From assembly GCF_043290135.1 (NCBI RefSeq), contig NC_134707.1, positions 143,981,319-144,045,318 on the forward strand: a stretch of 64,000 bases of DNA, in the 5' to 3' direction. Made by a program: the position numbers and the translations under genes. The notes under the pieces were generated by a model. The model searched no databases. It saw only the letters and a program-made list of their open reading frames with translations, and had not been told where the DNA came from. The stretch's first letter is position 1. Each line of letters begins with the position of its first letter. Shown one piece after another: positions 29,326-44,063 of this stretch. The stretch comes from Rhipicephalus microplus (Eukaryota; Arthropoda; Arachnida; Ixodida; Ixodidae).

Positions 29326-30637
29326 AACTAGAAACTCCACAACTAGAAACTCCACAACCAGAGACTCTAAAACCAGAGACTGCACAACTAGAGACTCCGC
29401 AACTAGAAACTCCACAGCTAGAAACTCCGAAACTAGAAACCCTGCAACTAGAAACTCCACAGCTAGAAACTCCACAACTAGAAACTCCACAAGTAGACAC
29501 TCCACAACTAGAAACTCCACAACTAGAGACTCCACAACTAGAGACTCCACAACTGAAAACTCCACAACTAGAAACTCCACAACTAGAAACTCCACAACTT
29601 GAAACTCCGCAACTAGAAAATCCGCAACTAGAAGCTCCGCAACTAGAAACTCCAGAGCTAGAAACTCCACGACTTTAGACTTCGCAACTAGAAACTCGAC
29701 AACTAGAAACTCAACTACTAGAAACTCCACAACTAGAAACTCCACAACTAGAAACTCTGCAACTAGAAACTCCACAACTAGAAACTCCACAACGAGAAAC
29801 TCCACAACTTGAAACTCCGCAACTAGAACTTCCACAACTAGAGACTCAACAACTAGAGACTCAACAACTAGAGACTCCTCAACTAAAAGCTCCACAACTA
29901 GAAATTCCACTACTAGAAACTCCGTAACTAGAAACCCGAAAACCAGAAACTCCACAACTAGAAACTCCACACCTATAAATTCGACAACTTGGAACTCCAC
30001 AACCAGAAACTCCACAACTTGAAACTCCGCAACTAGAAACTCCGCAACTAGAAACTCCACAACTAGAAAACTCCGCAACTAGAAACCCTGCAACTAGAAA
30101 CTCCACAGCTAGAAACTCCACAACTTCAAACTCCGCAACTTGAAACTCCACAACTACAGACTCCACAACTACAGACTGCACAACTAGAGACTCCGCCACT
30201 AGAAACTCCACAGCTAGAAACTCTACAACTTGAAACACCACAACTAGATACTCCACAGCTACAAATTCCACAACTAGAAACTCCGCAACTAGAAATTCCG
30301 CAACTACAAGCTCCGCAACTAGAAACTCCGCAGCAAGAAACTACACGACTTGAGACTTCGCAACTAGAAACTCGGCAACCAGAAACTCAACAACTAGAAA
30401 CTCCACAACTAGAAACTCCACAGCCAGAAAGTCCACAACTTCAAACCCAACAAATAGATACTCCACAACTACAGACTCCACAACTAGAAACTCCACAACT
30501 AGAAACTCCACAATCAGAAACTCCGCAACTAGAAACTCCACAGCAAGAAAATCCACAACTAGAAACTCCAAAACTAGAAACTCCACAACTACAGACTCCG
30601 CAACTACAAAACTCCGCAACTAGAAACTCCACAACTA

Positions 30638-30715
30638 GACGATTCGCAACTAATAACTCTACAACTTCAAAATCCAAAACTATCAACTCCACAACTTGAA
30701 ACGCCGCGACTAAAT
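30638..30715 (+). repeat. D box 7 (subtype I)
   Basis: B2 counterpart of the copy at 20,459 (offset 10,179). Confidence 0.93.
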
Positions 30716-32123
30716 ACTCCACAACTACAAACTCCACAACTAGAAAACTCCGAAACTAGAAACCCTGCAACTAGAAACTCCACAGCTAGAAACTCTACAA
30801 CTAGAAACTCCACAAGTAGACACTCCACAACCATAAACTCCACAACTAAAGACTCCACAACTAGAGACTCCACAACTAAAAACTCCACAACTAGAAACTC
30901 CACAACTTGAAACTCCGCAACTAGAAACTCCGCAACTAGAAACTCCACGACTAGAAAACTCCGGAACTAGAAACTCCACAACTTGAAACTCCACAACTAT
31001 ATACCCCACAACTACAAAATCCACAACTAGAAACTCCGCAACTAGAAACTCCCTAACTAGAAGCTCCGCAACTAGAAACTCCACAGCTAGAAACTCCACG
31101 ACTGTAGACTTCGCAACTAGAAACTCGACAACTAGAAACTCAACTACTAGAAACTCCACAACTAGAAACTCCCCAACTAGAAACTCCACAACGAAAAACT
31201 CCACAACTTGAAACTCCGCAACTAGAAACTCCGCCACTAGAATCTCCACAACTAGAAAACTCCGCAACTAGAAACTCTGCATCTGGAAACTCCGCAACTA
31301 GAAACTCCACAACTAGAACCTCCACAACTAGAGACTCAACAACTAGAGACTCAACAACTAGAGACTCCTCAACTAAAAGCTCCACAACTAGAAACTCCGT
31401 AACTAGAAACCCGAAAACTAGAAACTCCACAACTAGAAACTCCACACCTATAAATTCCACGACTTTAAACTCCACAACTAAAACTCCACAACCAGAAACT
31501 CCACAACTAGAAACTCTGCAACTAGAAACTCCGCAACTAGAGTCTCCACAGCTAGAAATTCCACATTTATAAACTCCACAACCAGAAACTCCACAACTAT
31601 AGACTCCAAAACTAGAGACTGCACAATTAGAGACTCCGCAACTAGATACTCCAAAACTAGGAACTCTGCAACTAGAAACTCCACAACTACAAACTCGAAA
31701 ACTAAAAACTAAAAACAGAAACTCCACGACTAGAAACTCCACAAGTAGACACTCCACAACTAGAAACTCCACAACTAGAGACTCCACAACTAAAAACTCC
31801 ACAACTAGAAACTCCGCAACTAGAAACTCCGCAACTAGAAACTCCACAGCTAGAAACTCTACAACTTGAGACTTCGCAACTAAAGAATTCGGCAACTATA
31901 AACTCAACAACTAGAAACTCCACAACTAGAAACACCGCAACTAAAACTCTGCAACCAGAAATTCCACAGCTAGAAAATCCACAACTAGAAACTCTGCAAC
32001 TAGAAACTCCGCAAATAGAAACTCCACAGCTAGAAAATCCACAACTAGAAACTCCACAACTAGAAACCCCACAACTACTTACTCCACAACTAGAAACTCC
32101 ACAACCAGAAACTCCGCAACTAG

Positions 32124-32149
32124 AAACTCACTCCGCAACTAGAGACTCC
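32124..32149 (+). repeat. G unit 6
   Basis: B2 counterpart of 21,960. Confidence 0.88.
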
Positions 32150-35100
32150 ACAACTAGAAATTCCACAACTAGAAACTCCACAACTACAGACTCCCCAACT
32201 AGAAAACTCCGCAACTAGAAACTCCACAACTAGAAACTCCACAACTTGAAAGTCCACAACTAGATACTCCACAACTACAAACTCCACAACTAGAAACTCC
32301 ACAACGAGAAACTCCACAACTTGAAGCTCCACAACTAGAAACTCCACAACTACAAACTCTACAACTAGAAACTCCACAACTAGAAGCTCCACAACTTGAA
32401 GCTCCACAACTAGAAACTCCGCAACTAGAAACTCCACAACTAGAAAACTCCGCAACTAGAAACTCTGCAACTAGAAACTCCCCCACTAGAAACTCCACAA
32501 CTTGAAACACCACAACTATATACTCCACAACTACAAATTCCACAACTAGAAACTCCGCATCTACAAACTCCGCAACTAGAAGCTCCGCAACTGGAAACTC
32601 CACAGCTAAAAACTCCACGACTTGAGACTTCGCAACTAGAAACTCGGCAACTAGAAACTCAACTACTAGAAACTCCACAACTAGAAACTCCACAACTTGA
32701 AACCAACAAATAGATACTCCACAACTGCAGACTCCACAACTAGAAACTCCACAACTAGAAACTCCACAACTAGAAACTTCACAACGAGAAACTCCGCAAC
32801 TAAAAACTCCGCAACTAGAAACTCCACAGCAAGACAATCCACAACTAGAGACTCCACAACGAGAAACTCCACAACTTGAAACTCCGCAACTAGAAACTTC
32901 ACAACTACGAACCCCACAACTACGAACCCCGCAACTAGAAGCTCCACAACTTGAAACTCCACAACTAGAAACTCCACAATTTGAGACTTCGCAACTAGAA
33001 ACTCCACAACTAAAAACTCCACAACTAGAAACTCCGCAACTAGAAACTCCGCAACTAGAAACTCCACAGCTAGAAACTCTACAACTTGAGACTTCGCAAC
33101 TAAAGAACTCGGCAACTAGAAACTCAACAACTAGAAACTCCACAACTAGAAACACCGCAACTAAAAACTGTGCAACCAGAAATTCCACAGCTAGAAAATC
33201 CACAACTAGAAACTCTGCAACTAGAAACTCCACAAATAGAAACTCCACAGCTAGAAAATCCACAACTAGAAACTCCACAACTAGAAAACCCACAACTATT
33301 GACTCCGCAACTAGAAACTCCACAACTTGAAGCTCCACAACTAGAAACTCCGCAACTAGAAACTCCACAACTAGAAAACTCCGGAACTAGAAACTCTGCA
33401 ACTAGAAACTCCGCAACTAGAAACTCCACAACTTGAAACACCACAACTATATACCCCACAACTACAAAATCCACAACTAGAAACTCCGCAACTAGAAACT
33501 CCCTAACTAGAAGCTCCGCAACTAGAAACTCCAGAGCTAGAAACTCCACGACTTTAGACTTCGCAACTAGAAACTCGACAACTAGAAACTCAACTACTAG
33601 AAACTCCACAACTAGAAACTCCACAACTAGAAACTCTGCAACTAGAAACTCCACAACTAGAAACTCCACAACGAGAAACTCCACAACTTGAAACTCCGCA
33701 ACTAGAAACTCCGCCACTAGAATCTCCAACTAGAAAACTCCGCAACTAGAAACTCTGCAACTAGAAACTCCGCAACTAGAAACTCCACAACTAGAACTTC
33801 CACAACTAGAGACTCAACAACTAGAGACTCAACAACTAGAGACTCCTCAACTAAAAGCTCCACAACTAGAAATTCCACTACTAGAAACTCCGTAACTAGA
33901 AACCCGAAAACCAGAAACTCCACAACTAGAAACTCCACACCTATAAATTCCACAACTTGGAACTCCACAACCAGAAACTCCACAACTTGAAACTCCGCAA
34001 CTAGAAACTCCGCAACTAGAAACTCCACAACTAGAAAACTCCGCAACTAGAAACCCTGCAACTAGAAACTCCACAGCTAGAAACTCCACAACTTCAAACT
34101 CCGCAACTAGAAACTCCACAACTACAGACTCCACAACTACAGACTGCACAACTAGAGACTCCGCCACTAGAATCTCCACAGCTAGAAACTCCGCAACTAG
34201 AAACTCTACAACTAGAGACTCCGCAACTAGAAACTCCACAACTTGAAACTCTGCAACTAGACACTCCACAACCAGAAATTCCACAACTAGAGACTCAACT
34301 ATAAGAGACTCCTCAACTAAAAGCTCCACAACTAGATACTCCGTAACTAGAAATTCCACAACTAGAAACTCCACAACTACAGACTCCGCAACTAGAAAAC
34401 TCCGCAACTAGAAACTCCACAACTAGAAACTCCACAACTTGAAAGCCCACAACTAGATACTCCACAACTACAAACTCCACAACTAGAAACTCCACAACTA
34501 GAAACTCCACAACTTGAAGCTCCACAACTAGAAACTCCGCAACTAGAAACTCCAAAATTAGAAAACTCCGCAACTAGAAACTCTGCAACTAGAAACTCCC
34601 CCACTAGAAACTCCACAACTTGAAACACCACAACTATATACTCCACAACTACAAATTCCACAACTAGAAACTCCGCAACTAGAAACTCCGCAGCTAGAAG
34701 CTCCGCAACTGGAAACTCCACAGCTAAATACTCCGCAACTAGAAACTCCACAGCTAGACAATCCACAACTAGAGACTCCACAACGAGAAACTCCACAACT
34801 TGAAACTCCGCAACAAGAAACTCCACAACTACGAACCCCACAACTACGAACCCCGCAACTAGAAGCTCCACAACTTGAAACTCCACAACTAGAAACTCCA
34901 CAATTTGAGACTTCGCAACTAGAAACTCCACAACTAAAAACTCCACAACTAGAAACTCCGCAACTAGAAACTCCGCAACTAGAAACTCCACAGCTAGAAA
35001 CTCTACAACTTGAGACTTCGCAACTAAAGAACTCGGCAACTAGAAACTCAGCAACTAGAAACTCCACAACTAGAAACACCGCAACTAAAAACTCTGCAAC

Positions 35101-35899
35101 CAGAAATTCCACAGCTAGAAAATCCACAACTAGAAACTCTGCAACTAGAAACTCCGCAAATAGAAACTCCACAGCTAGAAAATCCACAACTAGAAACTCC
35201 ACAACTAGAAACCCCACAACTACTGACTCCGCAACTAGAAACTCCACAGCTAGAAAACTCCGCAACTAGAAACTCCACAACTTGAAACGCCACAACTATA
35301 TACCCCACAACTACAAAATCCACAACTAGAAACTCCGCAACTAGAAACTCCCTAACTAGAAGCTCCGCAACTAGAAACTCCACAGCTAGAAACTCCACGA
35401 CTTTAGACTTCGCAACTAGAAACTCGACAACTAGAAACTCAACTACTAGAAACTCCACAACTAGAAACTCCACAACCAGAAACTTCACAACCAGAAACTT
35501 CACAACGAGAAACTCCGCAACTAGAAACTCCACAACTACGAACCCCACAACTACGAACCCCACAACTAGAAGCTCCACAACTAGAAACTCCACAACTAGA
35601 AACGCCACAACTTGAGACTTCACAACGAGAAACTCCGCAACTAGAAACTCCACAACTACGAACCCCACAACTAGAAGCTCCACAACTAGAAACTCCACAA
35701 CTAGAAACTCCACAACTTGAGACTTCGCAACTAGAAACTCCGCAACTAGAAACCCCACAACTAGAAACTCTGCAACTAGAAACTCCGCAAATAGAAACTC
35801 CACAGCTAGAAAATCCACAACTAAAAACTCCACAACTAGAAACCCCACAACTACTTACTCCGCAACTAGAAACTCCACAACCAGAAACTCCGCAACTAG

Positions 35900-35925
35900 A
35901 AACTCACTCCGCAACTAGAGACTCC
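35900..35925 (+). repeat. G unit 7
   Basis: B2 counterpart of 25,676. Confidence 0.88.
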
Positions 35926-36519
35926 ACAACTAGAAATTCCACAACTAGAAACTCCACAACTACAAACTCCACAACTAGAAACTCCACAACGAGAAACTCT
36001 ACAACTTGAAGCTCCACAACTAGAAACTCCGCAACTAGAAACTCCACAACTAGAAAACTCCAGAACTAGAAACTCTGCAACTAGAAACTCCGCAACTAGA
36101 AACTCCACAACTTGAAACACCACAACTATATACTCCACAACTACAAAATCCACAACTAGAAACTCCGCAACTAGAAACTCCGCAACTAGAAGCTCCGCAA
36201 CTAGAAACTCCGCAGCTAGAAACTCCACGACTTGAGACTTCGCAACTAGAAACTCGGCAACCAGAAACTCAACAACTAGAAACTCCACAACTAGAAACTC
36301 CACAGCCAGAAACTCCACAGCTTCAAACCCAACAAATAGATACTCCAAAACTACAAACTCCACAACTAGTAACTCCACAACTAGAAACTCCACAACCAGA
36401 AACTCCGCAACCAGAAACTCCACAGCTAGAAAATCCACAACTAGAAACTCCAAAACTAAAAACTCCACAACTACAGACTCAGCAACTAGAAAACTCCGCA
36501 ACTAGAAACTCCACAACTA

Positions 36520-36597
36520 GACGATTCGCAACTATTAACTCTACAACTTCAAAATCCAAAACTATCAACTCCACAACTTGAAACGCCGCTACTAGAT
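36520..36597 (+). repeat. D box 8 (subtype II)
   Basis: B2 counterpart of the copy at 26,296 (offset 10,224), with the same GATCTGCC end. Confidence 0.93.
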
Positions 36598-37110
36598 CTG
36601 CCACAACTAAAAACTTCACAACTAGAAACTCCACAACTGGAAACTCCACAACTTGGAACTCCGCACTAGAAACTCCGCCACTGGAATCTCCACAACTAGA
36701 AAACTCCGCAACTAGAAACTCTGCATCTAGAAACTCCGCAACTAGAAACTCCACAGCTAGAAACACCACAAATGGAAACTTCACAAGTAGAGACTCCACA
36801 ACTAGAAACTGCACAATCTACGAACCCCACAACTACGAACCCCACAACTAGAAACTCCACAACTAGAAACTCCACAACTAGAAACTCCACAACTTGAGAC
36901 TTCCCAACTAGAAACTCCACAACTAGAAACTCCACAACTAGAGACTCCACAACTAGAAACTCCACAACTAGAAACTCCACAACTAGAAACTCCACAACTA
37001 CAAACTCCACAGCCAGAGACTCCACAACTAGAGACTGCATAACTAGAGACTCCGCAACTTGGAACTCCACAGCTAGAAACTCCGCAACTAGAAACTCCAC
37101 AACTAGAAAC

Positions 37111-37138
37111 TTTACAACTCCATAACTAGACACTTCGC
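37111..37138 (+). repeat. F junction 3
   Basis: B2 counterpart of the copy at 26,887. Confidence 0.88.
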
Positions 37139-38150
37139 AACTAGAAACTCCACAACTAGAAACTCCACAACCAGAGACTCTAAAACCAGAGACTGCACAA
37201 CTAGAGACTCCGCAACTAGAAACTCCACAGCTAGAAACTCCGAAACTAGAAACCCTGCAACTAGAAACTCCACAGCTAGAAACTCCACAACTAGAAACTC
37301 CACAAGTAGACACTCCACAAATAGAAACTCCACAACTAGAGACTCCACAACAAGAGACTCCACAACTAAAAACTCCACAACTAGAAACTCCACAACTAGA
37401 AACTCCACAACTTGAAACTCCGCAGCTAGAAACTCCGCAACTAGAAACTCCACAACTAGAAAACTCCGCAACGAGAAACCCTGCAACTAGAAACTCCACA
37501 GCTAGAAACTCCACAACTTGAAACACCACAACTATATACTCCACAACTACAAATTCCACAACTAGAAACTCTGCAACTAGAAACTCCGCAACTAGAAGCT
37601 CCGCAACTGCAAACTCCACAGCTAAAAACTCCACGACTTGAGACTTCGCAACTAGAAACTCGGCAACTAGAAACTCAACTACTAGAAACTCCACAATTAG
37701 AAACTCCACAACTTGAAACCCAACAAATAGATACTCCACAACTACAGACTCCACAACTAGAAACTCCACAACTAGAAACTCCACAACTAGAAACTTCACA
37801 ACGAGAAACTCCGCAACTAAAAACTCCGCAACTAGAAACTCCACAGCTAGACAATCCACAACTAGAGACTCCACAACGAGAAACTCTACAACTTGAAACT
37901 CCGCAACTAGAAACTCCACAACTACGAACACCACAACTACGAACCCCGCAACTAGAAGCTCCACAACTTGAAACTCCACAACTAGAAACTCCACAACTTG
38001 AGACTTCGCAACTAGAAACTCCACAACTAAAAACTCCACAACTAGAAACTCCGCAACTAGAAACTCCGCAACTAGAAACTCCACAGCTAGAAACTCTACA
38101 ACTCGAGACTTCGCAACTAAAGAACTCGGCAACTAGAAACTCAACAACTA

Positions 38151-38228
38151 GACGATTCGCAACTATTACCTCTACAACTTCAAAATCCAAAACTATCAAC
38201 TCCACAACTTGAAACGCCGCTACTAGAT
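38151..38228 (+). repeat. D box 9 (subtype III)
   Basis: B2 counterpart of the copy at 27,927, again 1,631 bp after a subtype II box. Confidence 0.93.
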
Positions 38229-39521
38229 CCGCCACAACTAAAAACTTCACAACTAGAAACTCCACAACTAGAAACTCCACAACGAGAAACTCCACAACTT
38301 GAAACTCCGCCACTAGAAACTCCGCCACTAGAATCTCCAACTAGAAAACTCCGCAACTAGAAACTCTGCAACTAGAAACTCCGCAACTAGAAACTCCACA
38401 ACTAGAACTTCCACAACTTGAGACTCAACAACTAGAGACTCAACAACTAGAGACTCCTCAACTAAAGGCTCCACAACTAGAAACTCCACTACTAGAAACT
38501 CCGTAACTAGAAACCCGAAAACCAGAAACTCCACAACTAGAAACTCCACACCTGTAAATTCCACAACTTGAAACTCCACAACCAGAAACTCCGCAACTAG
38601 AAACTCCACAACTAGAAAACTCCGCAACTAGAAACCCTGCAACTAGAAACTCCACAGCTAGAAACTCCACAACTTCAAACTCCGCAACTAGAAACTCCAC
38701 AACTACAGACTCCACAACTACAGACTGCACAACTAGAGACCCCGCCACTAGAATCTCCACAGCTAGAAACTCTGCAACTAGAAACTCTACAACAAGAGAC
38801 TCCGCAACTAGAAACTCCACAACTTGAAACTCTGCAACTAGACACTCCACAACCAGAAATTCCACAACTAGAGACTCAACAACTAGAGACTCCTCAATTA
38901 AAAGCTCCACAACTAGAAACTCCGTAACTAGAAATTCCACAACTAGAAACTCCACAACTACAGACTCCGCAACTAGAAAACTCCGCAACTAGAAACTCAC
39001 AACTAGAAACTCCACAACTTGAAAGCCCACAACTAGATACTACACAACTACAAACTCCACAACTAGAAACTCGACAACTTGAAGCTCCACAACTAGAAAC
39101 TCCGCAACTAGAAACTCCAAAATTAGAAAACTCCGCAACTAGAAACTCTGCAACTAGAAACTCCGCCACTAGAAACTCCACAACCTGAAACACCACAACT
39201 ATATACTCCACAACTACAAATTCCACAACTAGAAACTCCGCAACTAGAAGCTCTGCAACTAAAAACTCCACAGCTAAAAACTCCACGACTTGAGACTTCG
39301 CAACTAGAAACTCCGCAACTAGAAACTCCACAGCCAGAAAATCCACAACTAGAAACTCCGCAACAAGAAACTCCGCGAATAGAAACTCCACAACTAGAAA
39401 CTCCACAACTAGAAACTCCACAGCCAGAGACTCCACAACTAGAGACTGCACAACTAGAGACTCCGCAACTTGAAACTCCACAGCTAGAAACTCCGCAACT
39501 AGAAACTCCACAACTACAAAC

Positions 39522-39549
39522 TTTACAACTCCATAACTAGACACTTCGC
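39522..39549 (+). repeat. F junction 4
   Basis: B2 counterpart of the copy at 29,298; spacing of 2,411 bp is conserved. Confidence 0.88.
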
Positions 39550-40419
39550 AACTAGAAACTCCACAACTAGAAACTCCACAACCAGAGACTCTAAAACCAG
39601 AGACTGCACAACTAGAGACTCCGCAACTAGAAACTCCACAGCTAGAAACTCCGAAACTAGAAACCCTGCAACTAGAAACTCCACAGCTAGAAACTCCACA
39701 ACTAGAAACTCCACAAGTAGACACTCCACAACTAGAAACTCCACAACTAGAGACTCCACAACTAGAGACTCCACAACTGAAAACTCCACAACTAGAAACT
39801 CCACAACTAGAAACTCCACAACTTGAAACTCCGCAACTAGAAAATCCGCAACTAGAAGCTCCGCAACTAGAAACTCCAGAGCTAGAAACTCCACGACTTT
39901 AGACTTCGCAACTAGAAACTCGACAACTAGAAACTCAACTACTAGAAACTCCACAACTAGAAACTCCACAACTAGAAACTCTGCAACTAGAAACTCCACA
40001 ACTAGAAACTCCACAACGAGAAACTCCACAACTTGAAACTCCGCAACTAGAATTTCCACAACTAGAGACTCAACAACTAGAGACTCAACAACTAGAGACT
40101 CCTCAACTAAAAGCTCCACAACTAGAAATTCCACTACTAGAAACTCCGTAACTAGAAACCCGAAAACCAGAAACTCCACAACTAGAAACTCCACACCTAT
40201 AAATTCGACAACTTGGAACTCCACAACCAGAAACTCCACAACTTGAAACTCCGCAACTAGAAACTCCGCAACTAGAAACTCCACAACTAGAAAACTCCGC
40301 AACTAGAAACCCTGCAACTAGAAACTCCACAGCTAGAAACTCCACAACTTCAAACTCCGCAACTTGAAACTCCACAACTACAGACTCCACAACTACAGAC
40401 TGCACAACTAGAGACTCCG

Positions 40420-40725
40420 CCACTAGAATCTCCACAGCTAGAAACTCCGCAACTAGAAACTCTACAACTAGAGACTCCGCAACTAGAAACTCCACAACTT
40501 GAAACTCTGCAACTAGACACTCCACAACCAGAAATTCCACAACTAGAGACTCAACAATAAGAGACTCCTCAACTAAAAGCTCCACAACTAGATACTCCGT
40601 AACTAGAAATTCCACAACTAGAAACTCCACAACTACAGACTCCGCAACTAGAAAACTCCGCAACTAGAAACTCCACAACTAGAAACTCCACAACTTGAAA
40701 GCCCACAACTAGATACTCCACAACT
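40420..40725 (+). repeat. Bridge segment between B2 and C1
   Basis: This 15-mer array matches 34,164-34,469 of B2 at offset 6,256. Just after it the offset becomes 6,165, a loss of 91 bp, which equals five 15-bp units plus one 16-bp unit. The missing stretch of B2 does contain one 16-bp unit, near 34,558. Confidence 0.75.
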
Positions 40726-42289
40726 ACAAACTCCGCAACTAGAAACTCTGCAACTAGAAACTCCCCCACTAGAAACTCCACAACTTGAAACACCACAACT
40801 ATATACTCCACAACTACAAATTCCACAACTAGAAACTCCGCAACTAGAAACTCCGCAGCTAGAAGCTCCGCAACTGGAAACTCCACAGCTAAAAACTCCG
40901 CAACTAGAAACTCCACAGCTAGACAATCCACAACTAGAGACTCCACAACGAGAAACTCCACAACTTGAAACTCCGCAACAAGAAACTCCACAACTACGAA
41001 CCCCACAACTACGAACCCCGCAACTAGAAGCTCCACAACTTGAAACCCCACAACTACAAACTCCACAATTTGAGACTTCGCAACTAGAAACTCCACAACT
41101 AAAAACTCCACAACTAGAAACTCCGCAACTAGAAACTCCGAGACTAGAAACTCCACAGCTAGAAACTCTACAACTTGAGACTTCGCAACTAAAGAACTCG
41201 GCAACTAGAAACTCAGCAACTAGAAACTCCACAACTAGAAACACCGCAACTAAAAACTCTGCAACCAGAAATTCCACAGCTAGAAACTCCACAACTAGAA
41301 ACTCCACAACCAGAGACTCTAAAACCAGAGACTGCACAACTAGAGACTCCGCAACTAGAAACTCCACAGCTAGAAACTCCGAAACTAGAAACCCTGCAAC
41401 TAGAAACTCCACAGCTAGAAACTCCACAACTAGAAACTCCACAAGTAGACACTCCACAAATAGAAACTCCACAACTAGAGACTCCACAACAAGAGACTCC
41501 ACAACTAAAAACTCCACAACTAGAAACTCCACAACTAGAAACTCCACAACTTGAAACTCCGCAGCTAGAAACTCCGCAACTAGAAACTCCACAACTAGAA
41601 AACTCCGCAACGAGAAACCCTGCAACTAGAAACTCCACAGCTAGAAACTCCACAACTTGAAACACCACAACTATATACTCCACAACTACAAATTCCACAA
41701 CTAGAAACTCTGCAACTAGAAACTCCGCAACTAGAAGCTCCGCAACTGGAAACTCCACAGCTAAAAACTCCACGACTTGAGACTTCGCAACTAGAAACTC
41801 GGCAACTAGAAACTCAACTACTAGAAACTCCACAATTAGAAACTCCACAACTTGAAACCCAACAAATAGATACTCCACAACTACAGACTCCACAACTAGA
41901 AACTCCACAACTAGAAACTCCACAACTAGAAACTTCACAACGAGAAACTCCGCAACTAAAAACTCCGCAACTAGAAACTCCACAGCTAGACAATCCACAA
42001 CTAGAGACTCCACAACGAGAAACTCTACAACTTGAAACTCCGCAACTAGAAACTCCACAACTACGAACACCACAACTACGAACCCCGCAACTAGAAGCTC
42101 CACAACTTGAAACTCCACAACTAGAAACTCCACAACTTGAGACTTCGCAACTAGAAACTCCACAACTAAAAACTCCACAACTAGAAACTCCGCAACTAGA
42201 AACTCCGCAACTAGAAACTCCACAGCTAGAAACTCTACAACTCGAGACTTCGCAACTAAAGAACTCGGCAACTAGAAACTCAACAACGT

Positions 42290-42367
42290 GACGATTCGCA
42301 ACTATTACCTCTACAACTTCAAAATCCAAAACTATCAACTCCACAACTTGAAACGCCGCTACTAGAT
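42290..42367 (+). repeat. D box 10 (subtype III, C variant)
   Basis: Subtype III body preceded by AACGT in place of AACTA, so the opening CTAG is lost. Shared only with the C2 copy. No subtype II partner lies upstream in C. Confidence 0.93.
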
Positions 42368-44035
42368 CCGCCACAACTAAAAACTTCACAACTAGAAACT
42401 CCACAACTAGAAACTCCACAACGAGAAACTCCACAACTTGAAACTCCGCCACTAGAAACTCCGCCACTAGAATCTCCAACTAGAAAACTCCGCAACTAGA
42501 AACTCTGCAACTAGAAACTCCGCAACTAGAAACTCCACAACTAGAACTTCCACAACTTGAGACTCAACAACTAGAGACTCAACAACTAGAGACTCCTCAA
42601 CTAAAGGCTCCACAACTAGAAACTCCACTACTAGAAACTCCGTAACTAGAAACCCGAATACCAGAAACTCCACAACTAGAAACTCCACACCTGTAAATTC
42701 CACAACTTGAAACTCCACAACCAGAAACTCCGCAACTAGAAACTCCACAACTAGAAAACTCCGCAACTAGAAACCCTGCAACTAGAAACTCCACAGCTAG
42801 AAACTCCACAACTTCAAACTCCGCAACTAGAAACTCCACAACTACAGACTCCACAACTACAGACTGCACAACTAGAGACCCCGCCACTAGAATCTCCACA
42901 GCTAGAAACTCTGCAACTAGAAACTCTACAACAAGAGACTCCGCAACTAGAAACTCCACAACTTGAAACTCTGCAACTAGACACTCCACAACCAGAAATT
43001 CCACAACTAGAGACTCAACAACTAGAGACTCCTCAACTAAAAGCTCCACAACTAGAAACTCCGTAACTAGAAATTCCACAACTAGAAACTCCACAACTAC
43101 AGACTCCGCAACTAGAAAACTCCGCAACTAGAAACTCACAACTAGAAACTCCACAACTTGAAAGCCCACAACTAGATACTACACAACTACAAACTCCACA
43201 ACTAGAAACTCGACAACTTGAAGCTCCACAACTAGAAACTCCGCAACTAGAAACTCCAAAATTAGAAAACTCCGCAACTAGAAACTCTGCAACTAGAAAC
43301 TCCGCCACTAGAAACTCCACAACCTGAAACACCACAACTATATACTCCACAACTACAAATTCCACAACTAGAAACTCCGCAACTAGAAACTTTGCAACTA
43401 GAAGCTCTGCAACTAAAAACTCCACAGCTAAAAACTCCACGACTTGAGACTTCGCAACTAGAAACTCGGCAACTAGAAACTCAACTACTAGAAACTCCAC
43501 AACTAGAAACTCCACAACTAGAAACTTCACAACGAGAAACTCCGCAACTAGAAACTCCACAACTACGAACCCCACAACTACGAACCCCACAACTAGAAGC
43601 TCCACAACTAGAAACTCCACAACTAGAAACTCCACAACTTGAGACTTCACAACGAGAAACTCTGCAACTAGAAACTGCACAACTACGAACCCCACAACTA
43701 TGAACCCCACAACTAGAAACTCCACAACTAGAAACTCCACAACTTGAAACTTCGCAACTAGAAACTCCACAACTAGAAACTCCACAACTTGAGACTCCAC
43801 AACTAGAAACTTCACAACTAGAAACTCCGCAACTAGAAACTCCACAGCCAGAAAATCCACAACTAGAAACTCCGCAACAAGAAACTCCGCGAATAGAAAC
43901 TCCACAACTAGAAACTCCACAACTAGAAACTCCACAGCCAGAGACTCCACAACTAGAGACTGCACAACTAGAGACTCCGCAACTTGAAACTCCACAGCTA
44001 GAAACTCCGCAACTAGAAACTCCACAACTACAAAC

Positions 44036-44063
44036 TTTACAACTCCATAACTAGACACTTCGC
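44036..44063 (+). repeat. F junction 5 (C1)
   Basis: Same deletion, in C1. Confidence 0.88.

Larger units (their letters stand above)
20020..30198 (+). repeat. Higher-order repeat B1 (about 10.18 kb)
   Basis: The whole segment is repeated directly downstream. Matching variant patterns lie at offsets 10,179 (20.0-21.3 kb), 10,164 (21.3-24.9 kb) and 10,224 (after about 25 kb). The changes in offset are a 15-bp loss and a 60-bp gain in the downstream copy, i.e. whole units. It contains D boxes at 20,459, 26,296 and 27,927, F junctions at 26,887 and 29,298, and G units at 21,960 and 25,676. Long translated patterns such as the 389-codon one at 22,035-23,204 recur in B2 with a single residue change. 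Confidence 0.92.
30199..40420 (+). repeat. Higher-order repeat B2 (about 10.22 kb)
   Basis: This is the direct tandem copy of B1, with the same order of landmarks: D boxes 30,638, 36,520 and 38,151; F junctions 37,111 and 39,522; G units 32,124 and 35,900. Near 40,420 B1 had ended (GCCACTAGAAACT), whereas B2 continues with GCCACTAGAATCTCC, which matches its own interior near 34,165. Confidence 0.92.
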
